A stretch of 32,672 nt of DNA, taken from positions 1-32,672 of the IMG/VR virus record IMGVR_UViG_3300036761_002666; one strand, 5' to 3'. The stretch's first letter is position 1; every line of letters begins with the position of its first letter. The position numbers were made by a program, and so were the translations under genes. The notes beneath the pieces were generated by a model, which worked only from the letters and a program-made list of their open reading frames with translations, did no database searches and was not told the DNA's origin. This document shows, one piece after another, positions 1 through 9,135 of this stretch. The stretch is from a virus.

Positions 1-1828
1 ACCTGTGTTGGATGCCTCGATCCCACAGGAAATCCGGGTCCAGCAACAGCAGTTCGACGTCGTCAGCGACCCAGGCAGCCTTCTGTGCCTCGGTGAATTG
101 TGCCTCGGCCCCGGTCTCCAGGTCGGTCACGTATAGGTCATCCCCCAAGGACCACACCATCCTGTGGGCATTCCAGGCCTCCACGCCGAAATTATCTGCC
201 TGGTAGTCGCGAATTTGCCGGACAAACGTGCCGTCCAACCTGAGTTGGTAGACCGCCGATTCTGTCTCCGCCGTCGTGACCCTATCCTTGTCGCTGGGGA
301 AGGGCACCCGATGAACCATCAAGATCAAATGGTTAGACAGCACGAGGGCGTCATGCACCCGGTAGTGGTAGTATTGATGGTGCGAGAAGAGACCAAAGCC
401 CCCGTCGCTCCCGCCCGGACTGGTCTGCGTCCAATCGCAGATGCTGAAACTGTCTCGGTAGTGCGAGGTGTCTTCCTTCGTCTCCCAGTACGGGCCGCCC
501 CCGAACATGAAAGGGGTGTGCGTGGGGCTGAAGAGTTGGAGTGTCTCATTACTGCTCCGGTAGCGGTGCATCTGGTATTCGCCGATGTCCCCGAGGGACC
601 GTTGATCTCCGACCTCCTCGCTTTTGTTGCCATAGCTGAGCAAATCCTCAAGCACCGAATCCATCCACTCGGCCGGGTCGGTCTTGTCTCTGTACCAAAT
701 CTCAATCGGATGAGGGCTGTAGTCGTTCAACGTATGCGTCAACTCGACGGTGGGGTCCACTGTGCTCCACACTACCGCCTGGGTCGTGGCGTTCCACAGG
801 ATGCAATGCGATTCCGGCACGATGATTCCACCACCCTCCACGGCGAATTCCCCGAGCCGGTAGGGCCGGGCCGTCGTATCCCCTCCCGCCCAGACGACGA
901 GGTCAAGCCGCTCCGTCTGCCCTGGAAGGGAGTCGGCGTAACGGCGCCCGATGGTCGTTTCGTCCTTGCTCGGCGTAAATACCCAGAAGTTCGTGAAGCT
1001 GACGCGGATCACCAGGACCAACTCCCAGTCGGCGTTCAGATGCCAGTCAATGACGTTCCCGGTGAGTTTCCCTGCCGCTCCGGTCCCGTCTTCCACCGTG
1101 GCGTTCATCACCTCCCCAACCCCAAAATTGATCGTATCGCTCTGCGAGGCATCAGCCGCCGTTTTCTCGTCCGTATAGTCGTAATGGTCCACGTCCGCTT
1201 CCAAAATCATGTCCCAGTTGGCCAGAGCGATTTCGTCCGTGTACCCGACCGAGAGTAGAGTCCCCTCTTCTGCCGTGGCATCATAGCTGTATCTCAGGGC
1301 CACCGTTCCCGGCGCGTTCTCGTCGTACTTGTTGCCGTCAGTCCTATCGGTCAACTCGAAGACGAAGAACGTGTTTTCCGAACAGCCCACCACAAAGCCC
1401 CGACCGTTCGCTCCCCACTTGACCATGGCAGGAGAATCCCCACCGAAGGCTGAGGCAAGGTCGAGCTTCTTCAGGGTAGAAAAATTGCGGTACCAGATGT
1501 CCATCCCGGACCCGTCGAGGTCGCCAATCAATAACTCTTCGACAATCCCAACCGCCACCTCCCTCACGCTGGGGTGGAATTGCGCGCGCCGCCATCGGTG
1601 GCCGACAATGACCACCGGTTCCCCGTTCTTCCAGGCTACGGGCACCCGTGCGCCTGTGGCATATGACTGGAGGCCAGTCACAGGAAGCACTCGACCGAGG
1701 ACCACATACTTCCCATCGCTCCGGACCAATTCAACTGTCTCCCAGGTGATCTGCTCGGAGGGGACCCGCGCGCCTCCAGCCCGAGACCGTCCTATGGCCC
1801 TTTGAACGATCGGCAGGAGGGCCGTCAT
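1..1828 (-). CDS. Large putative tail protein, 3' end cut by window edge
   Basis: An open frame runs from the ATG at 1828 to the left edge, giving about 609 codons with no stop. The start overlaps the stop of the preceding 85-residue gene as ATGA, which supports coupled translation. I recognise no named family. The visible part is soluble and rich in Trp, Tyr, Asp and Thr, with many short beta-strand-like stretches. One segment near residues 90-150 (GDLDGSGMDIWYRNF, then a Trp-Gly and Phe-Val run) resembles a blade of a beta-propeller or FG-GAP type repeat. It lies after the baseplate hub candidate, where siphophages encode tail-tip, fibre or receptor-binding proteins. That role is inferred from position only. 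The C-terminus is outside the window. Confidence 0.8.
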   Translation of the reverse strand, partial: MTALLPIVQRAIGRSRAGGARVPSEQITWETVELVRSDGKYVVLGRVLPVTGLQSYATGARVPVAWKNGEPVVIVGHRWRRAQFHPSVREVAVGIVEELLIGDLDGSGMDIWYRNFSTLKKLDLASAFGGDSPAMVKWGANGRGFVVGCSENTFFVFELTDRTDGNKYDENAPGTVALRYSYDATAEEGTLLSVGYTDEIALANWDMILEADVDHYDYTDEKTAADASQSDTINFGVGEVMNATVEDGTGAAGKLTGNVIDWHLNADWELVLVIRVSFTNFWVFTPSKDETTIGRRYADSLPGQTERLDLVVWAGGDTTARPYRLGEFAVEGGGIIVPESHCILWNATTQAVVWSTVDPTVELTHTLNDYSPHPIEIWYRDKTDPAEWMDSVLEDLLSYGNKSEEVGDQRSLGDIGEYQMHRYRSSNETLQLFSPTHTPFMFGGGPYWETKEDTSHYRDSFSICDWTQTSPGGSDGGFGLFSHHQYYHYRVHDALVLSNHLILMVHRVPFPSDKDRVTTAETESAVYQLRLDGTFVRQIRDYQADNFGVEAWNAHRMVWSLGDDLYVTDLETGAEAQFTEAQKAAWVADDVELLLLDPDFLWDRGIQHR

Positions 1829-2082
1829 CGGACGCCCCCGTGCACGATGTAACCTCCGGCTGCGGAGGACACCCAAACCTTGGACCCCACCTTGAACGGT
1901 TCGTCGGTGACGGGTTTGGCCTCCACCGTTCTCCCGCCCACCACCACCATCAAGTTGCCAGTCCCGCCCACCATGGCCACCTCTCCCTGCTCGAAGAAAT
2001 CCCCCGATGGCCTGCCCCCCGTGGTTCCCCCTTTGGCTGACCTGGCAATCTGGCAGATGGCCTCAAAGAGCGTTGGGCTCAC
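1825..2082 (-). CDS. Small tail-module protein, possible beta-barrel
   Basis: An 85-residue protein whose start overlaps the end of the 592-residue hub candidate by 4 bases and whose stop overlaps the next start by 4 bases. Residues 28-85 alternate Val/Gly strands (VAMVGGTGNLMVVVGGRTVEA, then VGSKVWVSSAAGGYIVHGG), a pattern typical of a small OB- or SH3-like barrel. Such proteins sit near hub proteins in many tail modules, but I cannot assign a precise family. The tight coupling on both sides argues that it is a real gene and part of the tail-tip operon. Confidence 0.75.
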   Translation of the reverse strand: MSPTLFEAICQIARSAKGGTTGGRPSGDFFEQGEVAMVGGTGNLMVVVGGRTVEAKPVTDEPFKVGSKVWVSSAAGGYIVHGGVR

Positions 2083-3857
2083 GGATCACCTCCGAAGACC
2101 GCCTGGAAGCGCCCTACCGATTGCGGGGACTCCCCGCCTTCCATGGGGGATGATTGACTGACAATCAGCGCCGGCTGAAGTGGAATCTCCGTGACCCCAT
2201 CGTCCAGCAATAGTCCGGTAAGGTGGATCACCTTCCCTTTCCGCAGCCATGGCATCTCGACGTAGGTGACGGTGATCCTATATTCCCACTTGCCATTGGC
2301 CGCCTCGAACTGGCCCAGGATGAAGCCCAGGTCGGCCAGTGTCATGTGGGGGTTGGCATACCGGACCTCTTTCGCCCTGGGATCATCGGACACGACCTTC
2401 TGCACCTCCAACGGCATCTTCTCTGTCCCGTCGCTCCCCCCAGAGACGATGGTTCGCCCTGGCCTCGGCCCCCCTGGACGGACGCCGGCGCTCACATTGG
2501 TCCGCACTGTCGCCACGTACCAACTGGAGGATGGAAACGGGTTGAATTGCGTCGGCGTGGTCTTCTTCGGTTTCAGCGTGGTCACCACTTCCTCGGTTTT
2601 CAGGTGTTCGACCTCCTTGAGCGTCCTGGTCTCACGCTCCGACTCTTCCAGGTCCCACGTGCTTGGGTTGGTTTCCCACCGACTGACCCGAGACATGGCC
2701 AGGTAACCGACGTCGTCATATGTGAATCGGGTTTCTTGCTTCTGGAGTAGGCGGAATTTCTTGCTGGTGTCGTTCTTGTGAATGCCAGATGTCAGCACCA
2801 CCTGGTTCACCTGCTTCGGTTGATTCGTGGCCCCGCTGCCGTCATAGACTGAACTTTCCCATTCGTTGACAGTATCTTTGTCGGAGGACAACTGGAAGAC
2901 CCCGGCCTGCTTGTCGTAGATTTGTTCCCTGGCCCGGAGGACCAGGCGATCGGGCATCCGGTAGGTTGTCGTGGTCACCACCCGTGATGTGACCTGGCCG
3001 GCGCCGTCTTTCGTTTCCGTCGTGGAGGTCTCCTCGACTTCCGACGACGACAAGGGCGCTCCGCCCCCCCCGGTCCCGGTCAGGCCAGGGGGCACCATTT
3101 TCCCTTGCAGGTTAATCTTCCCGTAGAGCCACCCAGCGCACGCGGGGGTCGTCTTGGAGATTTCCAACGACTTAACTCTCGCATCCGGGACCGAGCAAGT
3201 GTAATCAGCGGTGAAGGTTCCAGCCCTCGGCCGGCATATTACCACCGTATCTTCTATGAGAAGATCCACCCTAAAGAGGTCCACCTGGCTCCATGGCTCC
3301 ACCAGTTTTCGCACGATATCGAGGGGCCTGCCGACCGCCTCAAAGTCCTCCAGGATCTTATAGTCCCGGCACTGCCAGGAGAGGGAAAGGCCGACGGATT
3401 CCACGGCTTCTCGCGCAATCGTGCTGGCCATGAAATCCCCAACCACGTATGGAATTTCATCCGGACCGATGGTCCCGGCCGGTTGCTGTTTGAACGTCAT
3501 GCCCCCGTGTTCATCCACCACGCGGATCTGCGGCGGATTCTCCGGCGGCGGTTTCCGCAGGTACATTTTCTTGTAAGACCCCTCGATGGTTTCGACCATC
3601 TTGTCCCGTCCGCTGATAGAGACCGTGATGCTACTCGGGGTGACGGAGAGGGTATACTGCTCGATGGGGCCACTGAACCGCCCAGCCGTGTAGTTGATTT
3701 TCGAGACTGGATCCACGAATCCGGCCGCGAACGTCATCTCGTCATCGTCAGAGGCTTCCAGGAAGGCGTCCGCCGAGAGGACATCAGCGGTGAATTGATC
3801 TGCTGCGAGGTCCAGGCTCCCCTCTACGGCGAAGGACCGCACCGTGATCTCGGCCAT
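2079..3857 (-). CDS. Putative baseplate hub / tail protein (gp27- or gpD-like)
   Basis: A 592-residue protein starting at ATG 3857 with AAGG and GGAG just upstream, 3 bases after the preceding gene. The N-terminal third has strand-rich segments (TAGRFSGPIEQYTLSVTPS, VSISGRDKMVETIEGSYKK) followed by a helix and RPLDIVRKLVEPWSQ. This layout is like hub proteins of the late-control D / gp27 type, where a domain bearing the phrase SGRD precedes a LysM-like or beta domain. The middle (residues about 260-310) is low complexity (Gly, Ser, Thr, Glu). The C-terminus has strand-rich GKVIHLTGLLLDDG. Position after the tape measure and before putative tip proteins fits a hub role. The family assignment comes from pattern and position, not from a search. 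Confidence 0.65.
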   Translation of the reverse strand: MAEITVRSFAVEGSLDLAADQFTADVLSADAFLEASDDDEMTFAAGFVDPVSKINYTAGRFSGPIEQYTLSVTPSSITVSISGRDKMVETIEGSYKKMYLRKPPPENPPQIRVVDEHGGMTFKQQPAGTIGPDEIPYVVGDFMASTIAREAVESVGLSLSWQCRDYKILEDFEAVGRPLDIVRKLVEPWSQVDLFRVDLLIEDTVVICRPRAGTFTADYTCSVPDARVKSLEISKTTPACAGWLYGKINLQGKMVPPGLTGTGGGGAPLSSSEVEETSTTETKDGAGQVTSRVVTTTTYRMPDRLVLRAREQIYDKQAGVFQLSSDKDTVNEWESSVYDGSGATNQPKQVNQVVLTSGIHKNDTSKKFRLLQKQETRFTYDDVGYLAMSRVSRWETNPSTWDLEESERETRTLKEVEHLKTEEVVTTLKPKKTTPTQFNPFPSSSWYVATVRTNVSAGVRPGGPRPGRTIVSGGSDGTEKMPLEVQKVVSDDPRAKEVRYANPHMTLADLGFILGQFEAANGKWEYRITVTYVEMPWLRKGKVIHLTGLLLDDGVTEIPLQPALIVSQSSPMEGGESPQSVGRFQAVFGGDP

Positions 3858-3860
3858 GCC

Positions 3861-4700
3861 TTATTTCTCCACCTTCACCACCGGCCAATGGATGGGCTCG
3901 GCGTACAGGTCAAAGAGCTTCCCCGGGAAGATTCTCCGGCTATGGGTCACCTTCCCCGCGAGCAGGGTTCTCACGGTACGGGAGTGCTGAATGGAATAGA
4001 CCGTCCTGGGCACCACGATCCTGGTGTGCGGGAATTTCTCGGAGAGTTTCACGGTCACGGTACGCCGGTGGAAGATCGACATAGTCAAGCCGCCCGACTC
4101 GACCGGCATTTGGTAGGAAACTGCTATCTCGATGGGAATCGGCGCGTCTGCTCCTGTTGCGGAGAAATCCTCGAACCACGCCTCTTCTGCTGACGACCCC
4201 ATAAAAAACATTCCGCAGTAGCCCCTAGCGGTGATGTCTGAATTCTCAACCTGACCTACCTGTACGTCATTTACATATCCTGTCAGGACGTTTCCGATGA
4301 CGGTGAATCGAAGTTTCTTTGTCTCCTCGTCGTCCCAAGTTAACTCGCCGTAATCGAGCTGGGTCCAGGACCCATTTATTCCCTTGTAGATGGACCAACC
4401 CCAGGGGTCCACGTAGAAGAAATAATAGACCTCGTCCGACGTAGCTCGGGCGAAAATGCCGGCAGCCGGATCGCCCTCTTTCCTGGTCACATAGACGGTG
4501 ACATCCCAGTCTGCATTCGCATCGGTGGGAGCTTTCGCGCCACCAGAGTCACCACCATTGCCAGTCGCGCGAGCTTTACCACCGAGGATGCTGAAATAGT
4601 CAGGATGGGCATAAGACGGGTCCAGTAGATAGTCATCATCCCACCCGTTCCCGAGAGCGTCTGAATCCCCGCGAGTGAAGTCATCTGTGAAGGTAGCCAC
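3861..4700 (-). CDS. Tail protein with LamG/jellyroll-like lectin domain
   Basis: A 279-residue protein. The start is GTG at 4700, chosen because AGGAG lies 7 bases upstream; the frame opens right after the previous stop. Residues 1-185 look like a laminin-G or concanavalin-A-like jellyroll: DDFTRGDSDALGNGW at the start, then DWDVTVYVTRK, YYFFYVDPWGWSIYK, LRFTVIGNVLTGYVND and WFEDFSATG at the end. Domains that open with a DDF-R pattern are common in phage and bacterial carbohydrate-binding proteins. Residues 190-279 form a separate strand-rich, Arg/His-rich C-terminal part. Stretches near 4200-4650 look visibly richer in A+T than neighbours, which may mean exchange of this receptor-binding type module. 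Ligand unknown. Confidence 0.7.
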   Translation of the reverse strand: MATFTDDFTRGDSDALGNGWDDDYLLDPSYAHPDYFSILGGKARATGNGGDSGGAKAPTDANADWDVTVYVTRKEGDPAAGIFARATSDEVYYFFYVDPWGWSIYKGINGSWTQLDYGELTWDDEETKKLRFTVIGNVLTGYVNDVQVGQVENSDITARGYCGMFFMGSSAEEAWFEDFSATGADAPIPIEIAVSYQMPVESGGLTMSIFHRRTVTVKLSEKFPHTRIVVPRTVYSIQHSRTVRTLLAGKVTHSRRIFPGKLFDLYAEPIHWPVVKVEK

Positions 4701-4709
4701 TGGTGGCTC

Positions 4710-5690
4710 CTATTCCGGCGTCACGCCTGAAAGCTCCAGGCCACAGTTCGCGTCGAAGGCGCCTTCGCCTCCGAGTAGCGTCAGCTCAATCCACACCGCC
4801 TGCGAATCTCCGGCTGTCAAGATGCCCCCGTTGGCCACGTTCTTCTCAGCGCTGCTGAAGACGATCCCCGGAGGAGCCGTTAGCCGTGTATTCCCTGTTC
4901 CATTCGTCGCGGTGTCATTCAGGGTCGGCGCCAAGCCGAAGGCGAACACCCCAAATTCGTCCACCGTCTCGGCAATCACGGCCTCCGATACGTCATCCGC
5001 GCCGTGCAGGTTTTTCCAGAAGACCTTCTCGTATCGCTTCACCGCCGCGACTCCAGGGACGCCAGCCTCGACATCGTAAAGGATCCGCCGGACCTCCAGG
5101 GTCTCCCCCGCCGGGCCCGAGCCGGACTCAAACAGCATGCCGCGACTGAGGATGAACACCGAAGAGCTATCGGGCGGAGTAACCCAATCGTAATTGACCG
5201 CGGCCTCCTTGGTTGCCCCGTCGTAATCCACGATCTCCCGGATCTGCCCGTCATCCAACCGGACTATGAGGCCATTGTAAATATCGTCCTGTTCTGAAGC
5301 GTCTGCGTCCAGCGTGATCGTGCCAGTATCTCCGTCCTGGGCTGTGCCGAGGCGGACCGGCGTAATGGATTCCACCGCCACGTCCCCTGCGCAGGTCGCC
5401 GACTTCAGCGCCCGCAGGAGTCGGATCGGGGTGGCCGTGTATGCTTCTGGGGTCTGGCCGTTCAAGCCCTGGACCTCATTCTGGAGCACCCGGTCCCCGT
5501 CCCGATAATAGATCGTCACCGACTGGGTCGTGTCTCCGGCATCGCTCGACACCACCTGGACACCGCCGCCAAAGTCGGCGAACACCACCCGCTTCGACGT
5601 GGCTTCCGCCCCCCCGATGGCCGTGGTCGTATCATCGTCCGGCATCGTTGCACTGCCGAACAATCTCAGGTCGCGCGTTTGGACGCCCAT
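4710..5690 (-). CDS. Putative tail protein, unknown family
   Basis: A 326-residue protein from ATG 5690 with AGAGGA 6 bases upstream; the upstream gene's TAG lies within the same ribosome-site region. Residues 120-180 include TITLDADASEQDDIYNGL, VRLDDGQIREIVDYDG and AAVNYDWVTPPDSS. This arrangement recurs in phage tail-fibre and tail-tip proteins, where a strand-rich module reads ITL-D-AS--DD-YNG ... I-DYDG. The rest is strand-rich and weakly distinctive. The gene lies in a row of tail proteins with spacing of 9-10 bases on both sides. No enzyme motif is seen. A tail-tip or appendage role is inferred from position. Confidence 0.65.
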   Translation of the reverse strand: MGVQTRDLRLFGSATMPDDDTTTAIGGAEATSKRVVFADFGGGVQVVSSDAGDTTQSVTIYYRDGDRVLQNEVQGLNGQTPEAYTATPIRLLRALKSATCAGDVAVESITPVRLGTAQDGDTGTITLDADASEQDDIYNGLIVRLDDGQIREIVDYDGATKEAAVNYDWVTPPDSSSVFILSRGMLFESGSGPAGETLEVRRILYDVEAGVPGVAAVKRYEKVFWKNLHGADDVSEAVIAETVDEFGVFAFGLAPTLNDTATNGTGNTRLTAPPGIVFSSAEKNVANGGILTAGDSQAVWIELTLLGGEGAFDANCGLELSGVTPE

Positions 5691-5699
5691 CTGGATCCT

Positions 5700-6434
5700 C
5701 TACGTTTCGCTGAAGTCAATCGTGAACAGCCGGGGATTCCCGTCCTCCGGTGTGCCGTTCGGCACCACCCAATTCACCCAGTAGGCGAAGTATTGCCCAA
5801 TTTCCAGGTCGCCAATATCTATGGGACTAGTGTTAAGGGTCGGCGGTGTCCCGTAGCCGGGCGCCGGGCCCGCCGTTGTATTCGCAGTCGGCGGCGTGCC
5901 AGATGAGAGGGCGCCACCATCGTCCTCGTAAGAATCAGATGAGCCACCCGACACCGTTGCCCGCAGCGACGAGGCCCCATAGTCCCCCGGCGTGGTCGTC
6001 CGGTAGACCTTGTAGCCCGAGGCCCCAGCCACCGTCTCCCAGGTCAGTGTGACCTTCTTGGTCGTATCGTCAACGTTGATGCTCGCTTCGTCGCATGGTT
6101 GGGTCTCCCCGGTTCCGTTGTAGGCAGTCAGCATGTAATACTTCAGACCGGTGGATCCCCAGGTGCCGCCGCCGCTCGGCGCTCCGAGGGCAAGCTCCGC
6201 CCCATAAGGAGGCATCACCGTCACCGACTCCAGGGCGAATCTGGCCATGCCGCTCCCGTCAGTCGTCCCCACGGCCGCGATTTCGCCAATCAGATCCTCC
6301 AGCGTTCGGTCCCCGGCGTTCTGGGCGAAATACTTCAGGGCCGTGGAAAGATCTCCGGCATGGATCAACTCCCACTCCTCGCTGGTGATCTGTTCGACTC
6401 CATCGTTCGCGAAGTGCTTCATCATCCCGCTCAT
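5700..6434 (-). CDS. Tail protein with fibronectin-III-like domain
   Basis: A 244-residue protein. ATG 6434 follows GGAGGGTAGT, and the previous gene's TAG is 18 bases upstream. Residues 85-160 have the hallmarks of a fibronectin type III or related Ig-like fold: YYMLTAYNGTGETQP, VTLTWETVAGASGYKVYR and a later SSDSYEDDGG. FnIII domains are frequent add-ons in phage tail proteins. Residues 1-75 contain an acidic helical region (EEWELIHAGDLSTALKYF), and 170-244 hold Pro/Thr-rich linkers and a final strand-rich segment. Placement three genes after the tape measure fits a tail-tip structural protein. No catalytic motif is seen. Confidence 0.7.
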   Translation of the reverse strand: MSGMMKHFANDGVEQITSEEWELIHAGDLSTALKYFAQNAGDRTLEDLIGEIAAVGTTDGSGMARFALESVTVMPPYGAELALGAPSGGGTWGSTGLKYYMLTAYNGTGETQPCDEASINVDDTTKKVTLTWETVAGASGYKVYRTTTPGDYGASSLRATVSGGSSDSYEDDGGALSSGTPPTANTTAGPAPGYGTPPTLNTSPIDIGDLEIGQYFAYWVNWVVPNGTPEDGNPRLFTIDFSET

Positions 6435-6452
6435 ACTACCCTCCGCCGCCGG

Positions 6453-6857
6453 CTACTCGCCGTAGCTCGTCCCCAATAGCGTGATTATCTCGACGATCTG
6501 AAGTTCCATCGTGTACCGCCACAAGGAGCCTATGAATGTGGGCTCCGGATCGAAGGAGAGAATGAACACCTCGAATTCATTCCCCAGCCAATCCTCCAGC
6601 GTGTAGGTCGCCCCCCTGGCATTCTTCATGCCGACCAGGTCGTCTACCACCCCTTGCTCCAGGAATCCTCCAGAGCCTGAGCCGATCGTGATTTTCCCGT
6701 CTGCGGGGTAGGTCCCGAAATCCTGGATCGTCACCGATCCCCCAATCCCCTGATGCACCGATACCCGTTTTGGCCAGCGCAGAGGTTGGTAGACCTGCGG
6801 GTCCGTCGTAAGCTGGACGTCGTCGAGGTATACCGTGCCACGCGCCGTGATTGTCAT
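6453..6857 (-). CDS. Putative minor tail protein after tape measure
   Basis: A 134-residue protein. I place the start at ATG 6857 (MTITARG), 2 bases after the tape measure stop, because GAGGA lies 9 bases upstream within the tape measure end. A longer frame opens at 6902 but would overlap the tape measure. The sequence is strand-rich with RWPKRVSVHQGIGGSVTIQ and ADGKITIGSGSGG, and a segment like the strand-rich proteins encoded right after tape measure genes (distal tail or tip-joining proteins). It ends 18 bases before the FnIII-like gene. The role is inferred from position. Confidence 0.65.
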   Translation of the reverse strand: MTITARGTVYLDDVQLTTDPQVYQPLRWPKRVSVHQGIGGSVTIQDFGTYPADGKITIGSGSGGFLEQGVVDDLVGMKNARGATYTLEDWLGNEFEVFILSFDPEPTFIGSLWRYTMELQIVEIITLLGTSYGE

Positions 6858-6859
6858 AT

Positions 6860-9133
6860 TCAGTTCCTCAAACTCTCTGCCATCATTTTCCGGACCAACC
6901 ACTCTTCCACGTTGGCCGTGATATTCTTGGCAATCCGCGAGGACGACTCATTCACGCGCGCCTCGATCTTCCCAAGCCCTTCATCCACCGCAACGAACGC
7001 TGCGCCAAAAGCTGACTGATACGCCCCGGTTATCGTACCAGTGATGGACTCCGTGAGCTTCGATTGATCCTCCGGGGCAAAGCCAGCCAGGAAGGACTTC
7101 TGAGCGAAGCCTCCGGTGAGACCCAGTTGCCCGAGGATATCTGGCGAGAGCCCCTGGACGGCGGCGCCACCGCCGATGAGTTCGCCCAACCCTCCGCCTT
7201 CCTTGATGATCTTTCCGCGCGATTCAAGGCGGCCAGCGGCCTCCAACCCCCCCTTGAGGCTTTCGATGGTCATCCGCTTGCCTCCAGCGAAGGCGCCGGC
7301 CTCTGCTGCCTTCCTGGCCTCCTCGCGGCCCATCTCCTGGATCTCGCGCTGCAAGTCGGTGATGCCGATCTCTCCCGTGATCCCCTTCTCCTCTAGCCTC
7401 TTGGCGGCCTCGCCGACAATGCCGAGCGCGCCGGACCTGCGCTTGTTCTTGAGTTCCTCTTCCTTCTTGTAGACATCTTCCTCGGCCTTCATGCGCGCCT
7501 CGGAACCCGCAACCGCCGCATCGGCCTTTTGTCGCTGCCGCTCGATCTCGTCCCGGAGAGACTTCAGGCCGAGGGCCTGCTCGTGCCCGAACAGCCGGTC
7601 GGCGAGGTCCTTCGCCATCTTGTAGGCATCGGCCTCTGCCTGGATGCGATCGGCGGACCCGACACGCATGGCCTGAGTGCGCTTGCGCAGGAAGTCCAGT
7701 TCATCCTGGTACGTAGCCTCTCCCCGCGTGCGTGCGGCCTTGAGGAGGTCTTCCTCACTCTTGAGGCGCTCTTGGATAGATGGGCCTTCGGTAATCTTCT
7801 TGTTGACTGCCTCGATGCCCTTCGCCGCAGCGGAACCAGCGGCTTTGGCTTTCTCCCCCCAGACCTCGACCTTGAGGGCTACGCGGGACAGAGTGCCCGC
7901 GAGCTTCTCGGCCGTGGCGTTGCTGGAACCGACGGCGTCCCACCACTCCGCAGCGGCATCCACGGCCTGCGTTGCGGCGGTTCTCGCGGTCTCCCCCCAG
8001 TCGCGGGTAGCCTGCTCGGCCGCCCGTAAGGATTTGGCCACATCCAAGTGGAGCGTCTCTGCGACCCAGGCCCATCCACCGACGGCGCGGCTGATGGCCG
8101 CCAACATTCCGGCAACCATGCTCTCGATGGTCGTTTCGACAAGGCGGATGCCAGTCATGAGGACGCGGAATCCGTCCAGAATCCCGGCCACGGCGAAGGC
8201 GACCTGGTCCAACCCCCGAGCCGCCGCGATGAAAGCGTCGATCAGGTAGTCACTGGTGGCCTTCGCCCAGACCTTGAGATCCCCGCTCGCTGCCCATTCC
8301 TTCATGGTTGTGATGATGCCACCCACGATTTCGTTCAAGAACGGCAAGAGGGCCATGGCGACCGTATTGCGAAAGCCGATGAACGCCTCCCCGATGCGCT
8401 TGATGGTATCGTTGAATTCCTCCGATGCCTTAGCCTGGACGCTGGTGAAGGTCGCCCCGAACAACTCGGCCTCTTTCCGCTGGTCCTCCAACGCCTTGCG
8501 CCCTTGATTCAGCATCGGAATCATAAAGGCACCGCTGCGGCCAAAGATGTCCATGGCGAAAGCGGTCTTCTTGGCACCGTCTTCCATCTGTGAGAACTTA
8601 TCGGCCACCTCCAGCATGACCTGCTCGGCACTCTTCACTTTCCCGTTGCTGTCGGTGACCGAGATGCCCAAGTCATCAAAGGCCTTGCCCGCCTCGCCCG
8701 TCCCCTTGGAGGCGTCCATGATGTTCCGGGAAGCGATCTGGAGCGACCTTCCAAAATCGTCCATGCTCAGGTCGGCGAGCCCTGCGGCCAGGCGGTAACC
8801 AGAAAGCGTCTCTGCGCCGATGGCCACGCGCTGGGACATCTTGTTGATCTCGTCCCCCGTGTTCACCGCGCTCTGGAAAAGTGCAATGAATCCCCCCGCA
8901 CCCAGGACTCCAGCGATGGCCGTCTTGAGGTTGAAGATCGCGTCCCTGAGCCCCCCGAGCACGGAGCCGGCGATGCTGCCCATGCCCTTGAAGGCGGAGG
9001 CAACGCCCGTTCCGATGGAAGCGGAGACCTTCATCGTCATGCCGACGACGCCGTCCAGATCGGCCTTCAACCCCTTCGTATCCCCGAAGAGCTTGATGCC
9101 CCAGAGCCCGAAGGTCTGCTCGTTGACTGCCAT
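6860..9133 (-). CDS. Phage tail tape measure protein
   Basis: A 757-residue protein, the longest tail gene in the window. It sets tail length and is packed in the tail lumen. ATG 9133 follows AAGGAGTAACC. Residues 60-260 carry the TP901-type tape measure pattern: GDEINKMSQRVAIGAETLSG, then FDDLGISVTDSNGKVKSAEQ, VADKFSQMEDGAKKTAFAM and DIFGRSGAFMIPMLNQG. Hydrophobic helical stretches occur near residues 70-95, 255-280 and 315-350, as expected for segments that may enter the host membrane. Residues 430-600 are long charged helices with repeated Lys/Glu/Ala, likely coiled coil. By the usual proportion of about 0.15 nm per residue the tail would be near 110 nm. It sits right after a chaperone-like gene with a 2-base gap. 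Confidence 0.93.
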   Translation of the reverse strand: MAVNEQTFGLWGIKLFGDTKGLKADLDGVVGMTMKVSASIGTGVASAFKGMGSIAGSVLGGLRDAIFNLKTAIAGVLGAGGFIALFQSAVNTGDEINKMSQRVAIGAETLSGYRLAAGLADLSMDDFGRSLQIASRNIMDASKGTGEAGKAFDDLGISVTDSNGKVKSAEQVMLEVADKFSQMEDGAKKTAFAMDIFGRSGAFMIPMLNQGRKALEDQRKEAELFGATFTSVQAKASEEFNDTIKRIGEAFIGFRNTVAMALLPFLNEIVGGIITTMKEWAASGDLKVWAKATSDYLIDAFIAAARGLDQVAFAVAGILDGFRVLMTGIRLVETTIESMVAGMLAAISRAVGGWAWVAETLHLDVAKSLRAAEQATRDWGETARTAATQAVDAAAEWWDAVGSSNATAEKLAGTLSRVALKVEVWGEKAKAAGSAAAKGIEAVNKKITEGPSIQERLKSEEDLLKAARTRGEATYQDELDFLRKRTQAMRVGSADRIQAEADAYKMAKDLADRLFGHEQALGLKSLRDEIERQRQKADAAVAGSEARMKAEEDVYKKEEELKNKRRSGALGIVGEAAKRLEEKGITGEIGITDLQREIQEMGREEARKAAEAGAFAGGKRMTIESLKGGLEAAGRLESRGKIIKEGGGLGELIGGGAAVQGLSPDILGQLGLTGGFAQKSFLAGFAPEDQSKLTESITGTITGAYQSAFGAAFVAVDEGLGKIEARVNESSSRIAKNITANVEEWLVRKMMAESLRN

Positions 9134-9135
9134 GG

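Noticed and set aside
1344-1595. Short minus-strand frame inside the left-edge gene
   Set aside because: It is out of phase with the open frame that runs from 1828 to the edge, which has protein-like composition throughout.
3105-4193. Plus-strand frame of 362 codons
   Set aside because: It overlaps two minus-strand tail genes and has no recognisable domain or ribosome site; high G+C makes such shadows common.
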